Assembly: GCA_905181825.1 (NCBI GenBank)
Contig: CAJIZJ010000009.1
Span: 1 to 64,000 of the forward strand
Length of the DNA stretch: 64,000 nucleotides
Direction: 5' to 3'
Origin: an uncultured Flavobacteriaceae bacterium
GTDB taxonomy: Bacteria; Bacteroidota; Bacteroidia; Flavobacteriales; Flavobacteriaceae
The notes beneath the pieces were generated by a model. That model worked only from the letters and a program-made list of their open reading frames with translations. It was not told where the DNA came from and ran no database searches. Both the position numbers and the translations under genes were made by a program. Shown in pieces: positions 1-10,612 of this stretch (positions are counted from its first letter, which is position 1; every line of letters starts with the position of its first letter).

Positions 1-1
1 A

Positions 2-1114
2 TTTAAAAACATCTTTATTATAACGGTTGGGCTTTTACTATACTATATTGTAGGCTTTAACTTAATGTATCCGGGAGACTTTAATGGATACATTGGTTCA
101 ATCGTAACTGGAATTACGCCTCCTGAAAACGGAATGACTGCGGACTATGCAGACGGAGGCTATACATGGTGGACAGACTTTCTGTTCCAAGGCATGTTTG
201 CTGCCACTGCGGCGACCATTGTATCGGGTGCAGTTGCTGAACGTATGAAAATTGGCGCTTTCATGATCTTTACTGTTGTTTATGTTGGATTCGTATATCC
301 AATTGCAGGATCTTGGCAGTGGGGTGGCGGATTTTTATCAAGCTTCGAGTTTGGAGACGCAACAGGCTTTTATGATTTTGCTGGGTCAACACTGGTGCAC
401 TCTGTTGGAGGATGGGCGGCACTTGTAACTGTTTGGCTACTAGGAGCGCGTATCGGAAAATTTAAAGACGGAAAACCGCAAGCGATTCCTGGGCATAGTA
501 TTCCACTAGCCACAGCAGGAGTTCTTATTTTATGGCTGGGATGGTTTGGCTTTAATGGCGGCTCTGTACTTTCAGCTGATCCAGAAGCTACATCGTTAAC
601 GTTGGTAACCACTTGCTTAGCTGCTGCTGCTGGTGGCGTTGTCGCAATGATTACATCTACTATTTTATATAAAAACCTAGATTTGACAATGTTTCTTAAT
701 GGTATTTTAGGTGGTCTCGTTGGAATTACTGCTGGCGCCGATCAAATGAGCCCAGAAGACGCAATCCTTATAGGTGCTATTGCTGGAGCGCTTATTGTAT
801 TTGCTGTGAGCTTGGTAGATAAAATAAAACTAGATGACCCTGTTGGAGCTATTGCTGTACACCTAATTTGTGGCGTTTGGGGAACACTTGCTGTAGGTCT
901 TTTTGGTGCAAAGGCTGGATTTGATCAGTTTGTTATTCAATTAATTGGCGTGGCTTGCTACGCGGCTTTTTGCATAGTCACATCATTTGTGATTATATAT
1001 ACGCTTAAGAAAACAATTGGAATAAGAGTCTCGGAAAGAGAAGAGCTAGAAGGGCTTGATGCACACGAGCATAAGATGGACGCATACCCAGATTTTAGAT
1101 TAAATGAGCATTAA
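2..1114 (+). CDS. amt: Ammonium transporter (Amt family), 5' end outside window
   Basis: Frame is open from base 2 into the listed ORF; multi-TM Amt motifs (AERMKIGAF, GGWAALV, GWFGFNGGS, DDPVGAIAVH). Confidence 0.93.
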   Translation, partial: FKNIFIITVGLLLYYIVGFNLMYPGDFNGYIGSIVTGITPPENGMTADYADGGYTWWTDFLFQGMFAATAATIVSGAVAERMKIGAFMIFTVVYVGFVYPIAGSWQWGGGFLSSFEFGDATGFYDFAGSTLVHSVGGWAALVTVWLLGARIGKFKDGKPQAIPGHSIPLATAGVLILWLGWFGFNGGSVLSADPEATSLTLVTTCLAAAAGGVVAMITSTILYKNLDLTMFLNGILGGLVGITAGADQMSPEDAILIGAIAGALIVFAVSLVDKIKLDDPVGAIAVHLICGVWGTLAVGLFGAKAGFDQFVIQLIGVACYAAFCIVTSFVIIYTLKKTIGIRVSEREELEGLDAHEHKMDAYPDFRLNEH

Positions 1115-1131
1115 CTATTTTAGATTAGTCA

Positions 1132-1162
1132 ACAAAAAAACCCGCAATTGCGGGTTTTTTTT
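1132..1162 (+). terminator. Rho-independent terminator downstream of amt
   Basis: A-tract, CCCGCAATTGCGGG palindrome, T8 tract. Confidence 0.85.
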
Positions 1163-1357
1163 ATTAATTGAGATACCTTATAATAATTGGCGTTAGAAAA
1201 GTAATCTAGTATTTGTTTAATGAATAAGGATGGATCATTTTAAAGCAATAAAAAGTATACCTCAACTACTAACTTAGGTGTTATACGTTATCGCTTGCTA
1301 TTCCAAGATAAACAAAGCGCCTCCATGAACTTGAATTAAGGAGGGGTTAAATGCCCA

Positions 1358-1397
1358 TAAAAAAACCTCAAAAGTTTTCTTTTGAGGTTTTTTATTT
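1358..1397 (-). terminator. Terminator at the 3' end of ppc
   Basis: Inverted repeat acctcaaaag-tttt-cttttgaggt flanked by A- and T-tracts. Confidence 0.8.
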
Positions 1398-1413
1398 GAT
1401 GTGAATATTATTT

Positions 1414-3993
1414 TTAAGCGGAGTTCCTGCTTGCATTAATATTTCCAAACAAAGAGCGCATTACGATCTTCTCATACACCTCTATTTGAGCTTCGTCTCT
1501 GGGAGACTCTTTTTCTAGGTCTTGAATTTTCTTTAGCGCATATTGCTGAATCGTTAGCAAAGGCAGCACAATAGACTCACGGACTGAAATAGAGGCTTTT
1601 CCTGCGGGCTCCTCCTCCATTAACTCATCGTATCCAGTTAGCTTTAGTAACAATCGCTTTGTTGTAACATATTCTGAATATATAACATTCCAAAAGGCCC
1701 CATACTCAGGGTCTTCAGACATGTATTTTGTTAGACCAAAGAACGATTTAGACAAAGACATCATACTGTTCTCTATAAGTGTTTTGAAAAAATCCGAAGT
1801 TTTAAACAGGTGTTGTGCCTTTTCAAACTCCCCAATATCTTCGTAATGCTTTAGCGCTGTTCCAACACCAAAAAACCCAGGTACGTTTTGTTTTAACTGA
1901 CTCCAAGAGCCTACAAAAGGGATGGCTCTTAGGTCTTCAAAAACCAGTCCATCTGATTTACCTCGCTTTGATGGGCGGCTGCCTATATTTGTTTTTGCGT
2001 AAAACTTTAAAGTGCTCATGTGTTCCAAATAAGAGATAAACTTTGGATGTGCCTTGAATTCCACATATGCCTCGTAACTAAGCTTCGAAAGATGAGACAT
2101 AACCGCCCTGTTTTCAGAAGTCATGGCTAGGTCTTTCTCGCTTAAACTATTTTGTACTCCCGAGCTTATTAACTGCTCTAAATTGTATTGAGAAGAGTCC
2201 AAAGTTCCAAAATTAGAGCTTATTGTTTGACCCTGAATTGTGAGCTGAACCTCTTTATCCTCAATAGTTGGCCCAAGTGAAGCATAAAAGTTATGTGTTT
2301 TTCCGCCTCCTCTTGCAGGAGGCCCACCTCGACCATCAAAGAAAATAACAGTGACATCATACTTTCTAGAAATAGCCGTCAAATGCTCTTTGGCCTGGTA
2401 TATGGCCCAGTTTGCCATTAAATACCCTCCGTCTTTGGTGCCATCACTAAACCCTAGCATAATGGTTTGTCTATTCCCACGTGCTTTTAAATGAGCGGCA
2501 TAATTTGGATTTGTATATAGCTCTTCCATAACAGAAGGAGCGTTGTGTAAATCTGTGATTGTCTCAAAAAGTGGCGCAATATCAACCGTTAGTTGATCTT
2601 CAAAAGCCACAAGCTTAAGCATCGCATATAATTGCATGACATTAAGCGTTGTTTGGTTGTTACTTATAATGTAGCGATTAGCAGCTTTCTCTCCGTTCGT
2701 TTCCTGAATGGTTTTAATTGCCACCATTGTTTTGAGAGCCTTTAAAGTTTCTTTGTCTGTTACCAAGGACATGTCTAAATGGCCTTCTATTTTAGATAAG
2801 GTCGCTATTTGTTTCGCTTCCGATAAATTGTGGTAGTTTGCGGGGAATATAGAACTTCCATTTTCAATTAAAACATTAACCATGTCGTTAAACACCGCTT
2901 CATGTGCTCGACTGTCTTGGCGTATGTCTAGTGATGAAAAGTGAAATCCAAACAAATGTATTTTATTCAAAAGACTGTTTACGTCTGACGCATAAAGCGA
3001 TTGATGTTTCTGAATAATTTCTGCCTTAATTTCTCTTAATTCAGATACTAAATGATCCAACGTCAAATACGTTTTTTTATTGGTTGTCATTTTATACATT
3101 TCACCTTCGAGCTCAGTAACTCGATCTTCGACTCCTGCAAAAGACACTTTACGCTTTAATTGTCTTAAATCTCGGTAGTAATTTTTAATTATTGTTTCCC
3201 GCAATCTAGACGCTACTTTTAAAGTTATTTCTGGTGTTACAAATGGGTTTCCATCTCTATCGCCCCCTGGCCAGAAGCCTATATTTATAATGTCATTTTC
3301 AATGTGTTCTCCTTCAAATATATTTTGCTGGATATAGTCATAAACCGTCCCAAATGATTTATAAAACACATTTTCTAAATACCATATAAGGCTAACTGCC
3401 TCATCATAAGGCGTTGGCTTTTTATGTTTAAAAAATGGTGTTTTTCCCAGCTGAGCAAGCAGCTCATGTATTCTAGTTAAATCGTTTTCTTTTATGGCCT
3501 CCGTTAAGTCAGTAATAATTCCTAATACTGAGCCTGGATAAAATTGGGTTGGGTGTGCCGTGAGCACAATACGAACTTTAAATTCCTCAAGGTATTTTTT
3601 TAGAAGTTGTAAATTATTTTGTGAGCTTGCCGTTTCTTTTAAGCTTCGCAAGGTTCCAATTCCGTCCATATTATTGACAACAGGAAAAGCCGCGTCTTCA
3701 ATAGCATCAAACAACACCACCTGTCTTTCGATGTATTGTATAAATCTAAACAGTAAATTAATTTGGCTTTTAGGCGACCGTCTCGCTTGATATTTTTTGA
3801 AAAATGAATCTACAATCGCCGTAGGGGTTTCGTTCTTTGTAAACCCTTTCTGACAAGTTTCAAAGAAGAGAGGTAACAAAGCGCCTGTTTTGGTAATTGT
3901 ATCAAAAGGAAGCGTCATAAATATACTATTGTATATTTGATATTTTGATAAAACATTTTGTTTAAACCTGGTGATTTTTGGCTGTGTAGACAT
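1414..3993 (-). CDS. ppc: Phosphoenolpyruvate carboxylase
   Basis: 859 aa; VLTAHPTQ, FWPGGDRDGNPFV, FFDGRGGPPARGGG, GSRPSKRG motifs. Confidence 0.96.
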   Translation of the reverse strand: MSTQPKITRFKQNVLSKYQIYNSIFMTLPFDTITKTGALLPLFFETCQKGFTKNETPTAIVDSFFKKYQARRSPKSQINLLFRFIQYIERQVVLFDAIEDAAFPVVNNMDGIGTLRSLKETASSQNNLQLLKKYLEEFKVRIVLTAHPTQFYPGSVLGIITDLTEAIKENDLTRIHELLAQLGKTPFFKHKKPTPYDEAVSLIWYLENVFYKSFGTVYDYIQQNIFEGEHIENDIINIGFWPGGDRDGNPFVTPEITLKVASRLRETIIKNYYRDLRQLKRKVSFAGVEDRVTELEGEMYKMTTNKKTYLTLDHLVSELREIKAEIIQKHQSLYASDVNSLLNKIHLFGFHFSSLDIRQDSRAHEAVFNDMVNVLIENGSSIFPANYHNLSEAKQIATLSKIEGHLDMSLVTDKETLKALKTMVAIKTIQETNGEKAANRYIISNNQTTLNVMQLYAMLKLVAFEDQLTVDIAPLFETITDLHNAPSVMEELYTNPNYAAHLKARGNRQTIMLGFSDGTKDGGYLMANWAIYQAKEHLTAISRKYDVTVIFFDGRGGPPARGGGKTHNFYASLGPTIEDKEVQLTIQGQTISSNFGTLDSSQYNLEQLISSGVQNSLSEKDLAMTSENRAVMSHLSKLSYEAYVEFKAHPKFISYLEHMSTLKFYAKTNIGSRPSKRGKSDGLVFEDLRAIPFVGSWSQLKQNVPGFFGVGTALKHYEDIGEFEKAQHLFKTSDFFKTLIENSMMSLSKSFFGLTKYMSEDPEYGAFWNVIYSEYVTTKRLLLKLTGYDELMEEEPAGKASISVRESIVLPLLTIQQYALKKIQDLEKESPRDEAQIEVYEKIVMRSLFGNINASRNSA

Positions 3994-4252
3994 TTATTTA
4001 GTACATTAAATTTAACCCAAAATTACTAAAGCACCTTCAGAACTCATGTATAATAGGGATATTTTTGCGAATATTCGTATAATGATTGACTTCACAAGAC
4101 AAAATCCTAACAAACTCAAGAAATCCTTCAATATCTCACAGTAAAACTACCCCTTTCATTTTATAGAAAGTCTAAAGTTGTTTTCTATAACAAATTGGTA
4201 AATCGTTTGACTTACTGTAAATTTAGATCTTCTAATCCATACATTGAAGCTT

Positions 4253-4723
4253 ATGATTGAGATCGAACGAAAATTTTTAATAACCTCTAACAGCTATCGT
4301 GAACACGCTTCGAGCAAAGCTGTTCTTACTCAAGGGTATTTGAGTAGTAACCCCGAGCGGACAGTAAGAATTAGGCTGAGTGATCAAACAGGATATATCA
4401 CTATTAAGGGGAAGAGTAATGAAAGCGGCCTTAGTCGTTTTGAGTGGGAAAAAGAGATTTCTAAATCTGAGGCTGAAGCGCTTCTTGAGCTATGCGAAGA
4501 AACTCTTATTAGCAAAACACGTTTTAAAGTACGCATAGAGGATCATCTTTTTGAAGTTGATGAGTTTGACGGCCCCAATAAGGGGCTTGTTATTGCAGAA
4601 GTTGAGCTTGGTTCAGAAAATGAAGTGTTTTCAAAACCAAATTGGCTAGGGGATGAGGTTACAGGTGATAAAAAGTATTATAATTCTAATCTAAGCCAAC
4701 ACCCTTTCTGTGATTGGGATTGA
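4253..4723 (+). CDS. CYTH domain protein (triphosphatase/adenylate cyclase-like)
   Basis: MIEIERKFLI N-terminal ExExK signature; RIRL and TIKG strands. Start at 4253 preferred over 4244. Confidence 0.85.
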   Translation: MIEIERKFLITSNSYREHASSKAVLTQGYLSSNPERTVRIRLSDQTGYITIKGKSNESGLSRFEWEKEISKSEAEALLELCEETLISKTRFKVRIEDHLFEVDEFDGPNKGLVIAEVELGSENEVFSKPNWLGDEVTGDKKYYNSNLSQHPFCDWD

Positions 4724-4795
4724 TTGAATAATTGTCATTAAAACGGCTTTAAAATTATTATATTCGCAACTTAAATCGACTTAAAAACTAAAGAA

Positions 4796-6349
4796 ATGAA
4801 CACAAACAATACTGATTTTAAAATTCAAGAAGCGCTAGATGCTCTTGGGATTAAAGATATAAACTTAGGTACTTCTACAGGGGTTAATAGTTTTGCTAAC
4901 GGCCCTACTATCGATAGCTATTCTCCTGTAGATGGTAAAAAAATTGGAAGTGTCATTTGCACATCTCAAGCAGATTATGAGGCTGTAATGACCTCAGCGA
5001 CGGCGGCATTTGCCGATTGGCGTACAATGCCAGCCCCCCAAAGAGGAGAAATTGTTCGACAGTTTGGAAATAAGCTAAGAGACCTTAAGGAGCCGCTAGG
5101 AAGACTAGTGTCTTATGAAATGGGGAAATCCCTTCAAGAAGGCTATGGAGAGGTCCAAGAAATGATTGATATATGTGATTTTGCGGTTGGATTGTCTAGA
5201 CAGTTAAACGGGCAAACCATTCCTTCTGAGCGCCCTAGTCATGTAATGAGAGAGCAGTGGCACCCCATTGGAGTGGTTGGTATTATCTCTGCGTTTAATT
5301 TCCCTGTCGCTGTTTGGGCTTGGAATACGGCTTTAGCGTGGATCTGTGGGGATGTGTGTGTGTGGAAAGGTTCTGAAAAAGCACCCTTGTGCTCTATTGC
5401 TTGTCAGAATATTATTGCCGAAATTTTAAAAGAAAATAACTTACCTGAAGGAATTTCTTCAATTATTAATGGAGATTACAAAGTAGGTGAAATGATGACG
5501 ACGGATACGAGAGTCCCTTTGGTCTCAGCAACTGGCTCTACAAGAATGGGAAGAATTGTGGGTGCTACGGTTGCTCAACGTTTTGGAAAATCATTATTAG
5601 AATTGGGGGGGAACAATGCCATTATTATTACTCCAACCGCCGATTTAAAAGTGGTGGTGCCAGGTGCTATTTTTGGTGCTGTAGGAACTTGCGGACAACG
5701 TTGTACTTCTACACGACGACTGATTATTCACGAATCTGTATATGATAAAGTAAGGGATGCCATTGTAGGTGCTTATGGGCAATTGACAATTGGAAATCCT
5801 TTGGATGAAAAGAATCATATTGGACCCTTAATCGATCATGATTCTGTGAATACGTATTTAGCGGCTATTGAAAAAGCAAAAGCTGAAGGTGGTACGGTAT
5901 TGGTTGACGGCGGTGTTTTAGAAGGTAAAGGCTATGAAAGTGGCTGTTATGTGAAGCCAGCGATTATTGAAGCTGAAAATCATTTTGAGATTGTACAGCA
6001 CGAAACCTTTGCGCCGATTTTATATTTAATGAAATATTCTGGGGCGGTAGAAAATGCCATTCAAAAACAAAACGGAGTCGCGCAAGGACTGTCTTCTGCG
6101 ATTATGACCAACGAGCTGAAAGAGGCTGAGAAGTTCTTGTCTTATGCGGGTTCTGACTGTGGAATTGCCAATGTAAATATTGGAACTTCTGGCGCTGAAA
6201 TTGGCGGTGCTTTTGGTGGTGAAAAAGAAACAGGGGGCGGACGCGAGTCTGGTTCAGATGCATGGAAAGTGTACATGCGACGTCAAACAAACACGATTAA
6301 TTATTCTGATGAATTGCCCTTGGCACAAGGGATTAAGTTCGATTTATAA
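4796..6349 (+). CDS. Aldehyde dehydrogenase, ALDH7 / aminoadipate-semialdehyde dehydrogenase type
   Basis: 517 aa; ELGGNNAIII, GTCGQRCTSTRR catalytic Cys, C-terminal NYSDELPLAQGIKFD typical of ALDH7. Confidence 0.92.
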   Translation: MNTNNTDFKIQEALDALGIKDINLGTSTGVNSFANGPTIDSYSPVDGKKIGSVICTSQADYEAVMTSATAAFADWRTMPAPQRGEIVRQFGNKLRDLKEPLGRLVSYEMGKSLQEGYGEVQEMIDICDFAVGLSRQLNGQTIPSERPSHVMREQWHPIGVVGIISAFNFPVAVWAWNTALAWICGDVCVWKGSEKAPLCSIACQNIIAEILKENNLPEGISSIINGDYKVGEMMTTDTRVPLVSATGSTRMGRIVGATVAQRFGKSLLELGGNNAIIITPTADLKVVVPGAIFGAVGTCGQRCTSTRRLIIHESVYDKVRDAIVGAYGQLTIGNPLDEKNHIGPLIDHDSVNTYLAAIEKAKAEGGTVLVDGGVLEGKGYESGCYVKPAIIEAENHFEIVQHETFAPILYLMKYSGAVENAIQKQNGVAQGLSSAIMTNELKEAEKFLSYAGSDCGIANVNIGTSGAEIGGAFGGEKETGGGRESGSDAWKVYMRRQTNTINYSDELPLAQGIKFDL

Positions 6350-6373
6350 TCGATTTAAAAACTTACTATTATA

Positions 6374-6406
6374 AAAGTCACAGCCTCTGGTTGTGGCTTT
6401 TTTTTA
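6374..6406 (+). terminator. Terminator downstream of ALDH
   Basis: AAGTCACA...TGTGGCTT stem followed by a T-tract. Confidence 0.8.
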
Positions 6407-6456
6407 GTTCGTTTCTGTTTTTTGTAATTTAGGCGTGATGCTAAAAAAATTAACTG

Positions 6457-7242
6457 ATAAACATAAAAACAACTACTATAGGGCTACTACTATTGAGCAA
6501 TCTTGTTTTAAACGCTCAAATTAATAATACAACATCTATCGTTAAAATAAATACTATTGGAAAAAAGCTATAAGAACCCTGTTTTGCCGGGTTTCAATCC
6601 CGATCCATCTATTTGTAATATTGGAGATGACTATTGCATAGTTAACTCCTCTTTTGAGTGGTTTTCAGGCATTCCTATTTACCATAGTAAAGATATAACC
6701 AATTGGACTTTAATTGGTCATGGAACACATCGTAAAAAACAAGTGGTATTTCAGGAAGAGCTCGGGGGTTACAAAAGAATCTTTGCGGTAACCATTCGAG
6801 ACCACAATGGACTATTCTACCCTATTACTACCTGTGTAGATTGTGAAACAGGAGGTGACTTTTATGTGAGTTCTGAAAATCCTGCAAGACCATGGTCCGG
6901 ACCTATTTGGCTAGATGCTCCCGGCATAAACCTTCTTTAATGTGGAATGAAAATGGGCCGTATTAGTCTGTTGGACATGGAGGGCGATCAGCCGAAGAAA
7001 AATGGCCTGGACAACAAGTACAATATGGGCTCAAGAGTTAGATTTAAAACAAAAAAACTAATCTGAAAAGGTGTACGGCTGAACTATGGATATGCTGACA
7101 ATGCTGTTTGGCTGAAGATTCACATATTTATAAAATTAATGGCAACTATTTACTCATCTATGCCGAAGCAGCTACATATTACAATCTTGCAAAGCTAAAG
7201 CACTCTTTGATTGGTTCGAATATAAAAGCGAGTAATTGTTGA
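6457..7242 (+). pseudogene. Decayed glycoside hydrolase family 43 (beta-xylosidase-like) gene
   Basis: GH43-like segments in different frames: signal-peptide-like KTTTIGLLLLSNLVLNAQ; YKNPVLPGFNPDPSICNIGDDYCIVNSSFEWFSGIPIYHSKDITNW; SLMWNENG; GHGGRSAEEKWPGQQ; WAQELDLKQK; NYGYADNAVW; EDSHIYKINGNYLLIYAEA. Confidence 0.85.
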
Positions 7243-7327
7243 AGCTACTAATGAGTTCCAACAGCTTTTTCCGGCCATTATGTTTAGTCAAACAATAGTT
7301 CACGCAAGTATTAATTCTGAATTAAAC

Positions 7328-8467
7328 TTAACTATACTTTGCTTTTCGTAAAATTCGCATACTTTCCTTATAAAGCCCGTATACTTCATCGCTGTGATTA
7401 TACAACAACGCTTTAGCTGCCTGTAGTTGAACAAGAGCTGCCTTGATGCCATTGAAATAACAAATTAAGTAAGTGCCTGGAACATTCTTTAAGTCCTTAA
7501 GCTGTGTGGTTGTAAGTTCAGACCCCTGTTTAAGTCGTTCCATAAGTGCATTATTCGAATTTAAAATATGGTGTAAAATTTTTTTATCGTACTGAGGAGG
7601 GGTGAACAGTAGTTCTGAGTCAATATTATAAGTTGCATTATTTCCAAAAGTAATGGTTGTTTTTTCTAATTTAAAGTAAGTATTTTTTCCGTTTATTCCA
7701 AGGTTAACATATTCAACTATTTCAAAAGTATTCTTGTCATATGAAATCTCAACAGCATCTAACGTTGAGTAAAATAGTCGAACCTGTTCATTAATTAAAG
7801 CAATGTCTACACGTGAATAAAACGTTTGATTTTCAATTCTTTTTCTTTTGCCAGACCAACACATCACAAAATACTCTTTGAAGACTTTGTATTTAGGGTC
7901 ATAGTCTTCTCTCTGCGCCATGAAATCAAACACCCCGTCCAAGGTGTATTCTATATTATTTTGAGCATGAGATTCAATTGCTGAAACAATTTCAGAGTTG
8001 GAGTCAGTTAACTCAATATCAAAAACTTTAGGCATACTGATGCTGCCTTCTCTAAAAAAAACGGCGCCCCCATAATATTTCCAAATATTTTTTCTAAGTG
8101 AAGTGATTTCTAGTGCCTCTTTTGCTCTAATGGTAACTAACCCAACAACCTTGTCTTCATTAAGGTGTGGGAACGGAATGTTTTCATATTGAATAACAGG
8201 CGGAGCGCTCAAATAAGCATTAATTAGATTTTGGATCTTGCTGTCATCAAAAAAATCAACTCCAATAATATGATTGTATTGGTCGTCAACTCCAATAACA
8301 ATATATGAGTTACTGGCGGGGTTGCTATTAGATAAGGCGCAAACATGCTTTAAAAATTTTGCCTTACCCTCTTTACTAGTAATGTTTATTTGCAACTTTT
8401 TATCATAAAAACTGCATTCGTCGTTATGAGCAAGTAAGTTTTTGATAAGAAGTCGCTTGTTAATCAT
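7328..8467 (-). CDS. AlbA_2 (Schlafen/divergent AAA-4-like) putative DNA-binding/ATP-binding domain protein
   Basis: N-terminal IVIGVDDQYNHIIGVDF and GLVTIRAKEALEI resemble the AlbA_2 fold; C-terminal half unassigned. Confidence 0.7.
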   Translation of the reverse strand: MINKRLLIKNLLAHNDECSFYDKKLQINITSKEGKAKFLKHVCALSNSNPASNSYIVIGVDDQYNHIIGVDFFDDSKIQNLINAYLSAPPVIQYENIPFPHLNEDKVVGLVTIRAKEALEITSLRKNIWKYYGGAVFFREGSISMPKVFDIELTDSNSEIVSAIESHAQNNIEYTLDGVFDFMAQREDYDPKYKVFKEYFVMCWSGKRKRIENQTFYSRVDIALINEQVRLFYSTLDAVEISYDKNTFEIVEYVNLGINGKNTYFKLEKTTITFGNNATYNIDSELLFTPPQYDKKILHHILNSNNALMERLKQGSELTTTQLKDLKNVPGTYLICYFNGIKAALVQLQAAKALLYNHSDEVYGLYKESMRILRKAKYS

Positions 8468-8667
8468 TTTTGAAGCTTAATGCTGTTTTTTAAGACTAAA
8501 CCCGTTCACTCTTGCGTTTGGCGTTTTAAATTTACTAAACAAAGTGGGGAAACAAGTTGAAATGAATTTAAGTTTTAACCATTTGTTAACAAGGTGAACG
8601 GAAATATTTTAACAAATTGCAAACTATAACTTGTTGGACCAATAAACAGTTAAAATAAAACATTGTA

Positions 8668-9672
8668 ATGGAGGGAGATAAAAATGGGGTTGACATTCAA
8701 TCAATCAACGAAAAAATTGAAAAAGAGAGTGCTTTTGTAGATTTACTTACTCTCGAAATGAATAAAGTTATTGTGGGACAAAAACACATGATCGAGCGGT
8801 TACTTATAGGGCTTTTGGGTCAAGGACACATCCTTTTAGAAGGGGTTCCTGGGCTCGCTAAAACACTGGCAATAAACACCTTATCACAAGCCGTTGCTGG
8901 AAGTTTTAGTCGGATTCAATTTACGCCAGACCTCTTACCTGCAGATGTCGTAGGAACCATGATTTACAATATTAAAGCCAATGATTTCACCATTAAAAAA
9001 GGACCTATTTTCGCAAATTTTGTTTTGGCTGATGAAATTAATCGTGCCCCTGCTAAAGTACAATCCGCTCTTTTAGAGGCGATGCAAGAAAAACAAGTTA
9101 CTATTGGAGACAAAACTTTTATTTTAGACAAGCCATTTTTAGTTATGGCGACTCAAAACCCAGTAGAGCAAGAAGGAACCTACCCGCTTCCAGAAGCACA
9201 AGTCGATCGTTTTATGTTAAAAACAATCATCGACTACCCAAAACTAGAAGATGAGCAACTCATTGTTCGTGCCAACCTTAAAGGCGCTTTTGAAAAAATA
9301 AACGCCGTCGTCTCCGTTAAGCAAATTCTAAGCGCACAAGCGGCGGTTAGAGAGGTTTATATGGATGAAAAAATTGAAAAATATATTTTAGATATTGTTT
9401 TTGCTACGCGATACCCAGAAAAATACCGCTTGCCAGAGTTAAAGCCTTTAATTTCCTTTGGCGCCTCTCCAAGGGGTAGCATCAACCTAGCGACTGCCGC
9501 AAAGTGCTATGCGTTTATAAAGCGTCGTGGTTACGTAATCCCAGAAGATGTCCGTGCAGTTGTTTACGACGTTCTCCGTCACCGTATTGGAATAACTTAT
9601 GAAGCGGAAGCTGAGAACGTTACCTCAGAAGATATTATTAGTAAAATTGTCAATGTTATTGAAGTCCCTTAA
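8668..9672 (+). CDS. MoxR-family AAA+ ATPase of the Bat operon
   Basis: GLLGQGHILLEGVPGLAKT Walker A, LADEINRAPAKVQSALLEAMQE, MATQNPVEQEGTYPLPEAQVDRFM. Confidence 0.96.
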   Translation: MEGDKNGVDIQSINEKIEKESAFVDLLTLEMNKVIVGQKHMIERLLIGLLGQGHILLEGVPGLAKTLAINTLSQAVAGSFSRIQFTPDLLPADVVGTMIYNIKANDFTIKKGPIFANFVLADEINRAPAKVQSALLEAMQEKQVTIGDKTFILDKPFLVMATQNPVEQEGTYPLPEAQVDRFMLKTIIDYPKLEDEQLIVRANLKGAFEKINAVVSVKQILSAQAAVREVYMDEKIEKYILDIVFATRYPEKYRLPELKPLISFGASPRGSINLATAAKCYAFIKRRGYVIPEDVRAVVYDVLRHRIGITYEAEAENVTSEDIISKIVNVIEVP

Positions 9673-9738
9673 TTAGGTTTCATTTTTATTACGTGGGTTA
9701 CACGCACCCAGCCCCCTCATTAACAGTATACTTATAAA

Positions 9739-10605
9739 ATGGACACTAAGGAATTACTAAAAAAAGTTAGAAAAATAGAGATCAAAACACGCAGGTTGTC
9801 CGACCATGTGTTTGGAGGTGAGTACCACTCAACCTTCAAGGGGCGTGGAATGACTTTTTCTGAAGTGAGGCAATACCAGTATGGCGACGACGTAAGAAAT
9901 ATTGACTGGAATGTTACAGCGCGATGTAATGAACCGCATATTAAGGTTTTTGAGGAAGAGCGGGAGTTAACGCTCATGTTAATGGTTGATGTTTCGGGAT
10001 CCAAACTATTTGGAACAGAATCGCAGTTTAAAAATGAAATTGTCACGGAAATTGCGGCCACTCTTGCATTTTCAGCCACACAAAATAATGATAAAATTGG
10101 ACTCATTTTATTTTCCGACACTATTGAACTGTACATCCCTCCAAAAAAAGGCCGCTCCCATGTGTTGAGAATCATTAGAGAATTAATTGAGTTTAAACCA
10201 AAAAGCAAAAAAACTAATATTGCTGAAGGGTTAAAGTTTTTGTCTAATGTTATGAAAAAGAAAGCGATTGTATTTCTTCTATCTGATTTTATGGCTGACG
10301 ACTATCAGCATAATTTAAAAATTGCCTCTGGAAAACATGATATTACTGGGATAAGAGTTTACGATAAATACGAAGCTGAGATTCCAAGTTTGGGGATGAT
10401 CCAAGTGCAAGATCAAGAGACCGGTAGCTCTTTCTTGGTTAATACATCTTCCAAATCTGTTCGTAAGGGCTATGAGGATAATTACAGAAACCGCGTTCAG
10501 TACTTTTCTGATAGCTTTAAAAAATCAGGTGCTGGGACACTTGACTGTATGGTTGGCGAAAGTTATGTGAAAAAATTATTAGGTTATTTTAAACAACGTG
10601 GGTAG
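9739..10605 (+). CDS. DUF58 domain protein
   Basis: YQYGDDVRNIDWNVTARCNEPHIKVFEEERELT DUF58 signature; follows MoxR. Confidence 0.95.
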   Translation: MDTKELLKKVRKIEIKTRRLSDHVFGGEYHSTFKGRGMTFSEVRQYQYGDDVRNIDWNVTARCNEPHIKVFEEERELTLMLMVDVSGSKLFGTESQFKNEIVTEIAATLAFSATQNNDKIGLILFSDTIELYIPPKKGRSHVLRIIRELIEFKPKSKKTNIAEGLKFLSNVMKKKAIVFLLSDFMADDYQHNLKIASGKHDITGIRVYDKYEAEIPSLGMIQVQDQETGSSFLVNTSSKSVRKGYEDNYRNRVQYFSDSFKKSGAGTLDCMVGESYVKKLLGYFKQRG

Positions 10606-10612
10606 CTAATAA

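Noticed and set aside
370-612. Antisense ORFs nested in well-supported genes (e.g. 370-612, 1815-2039, 3560-3790, 6102-6290, 9732-10208, 47700-47966, 58407-58748)
   Set aside because: Fully contained opposite or out-of-frame to clear conserved genes, with no recognisable domains.
2478-2483. Other CACGTG cores (2478, 31086, 48798, 53258)
   Set aside because: Flanks do not match TGTTnCACGTGnAACA; ordinary hexamers inside genes.
6557-6940. ORF 6557-6940 as an intact small GH43 gene
   Set aside because: TTG start inside the family domain, and homologous sequence continues in other frames on both sides, so it is a pseudogene fragment.
7328-8467. Defence island around the AlbA_2 protein
   Set aside because: No restriction, toxin-antitoxin, phage or transposase genes nearby; flanks are housekeeping genes.
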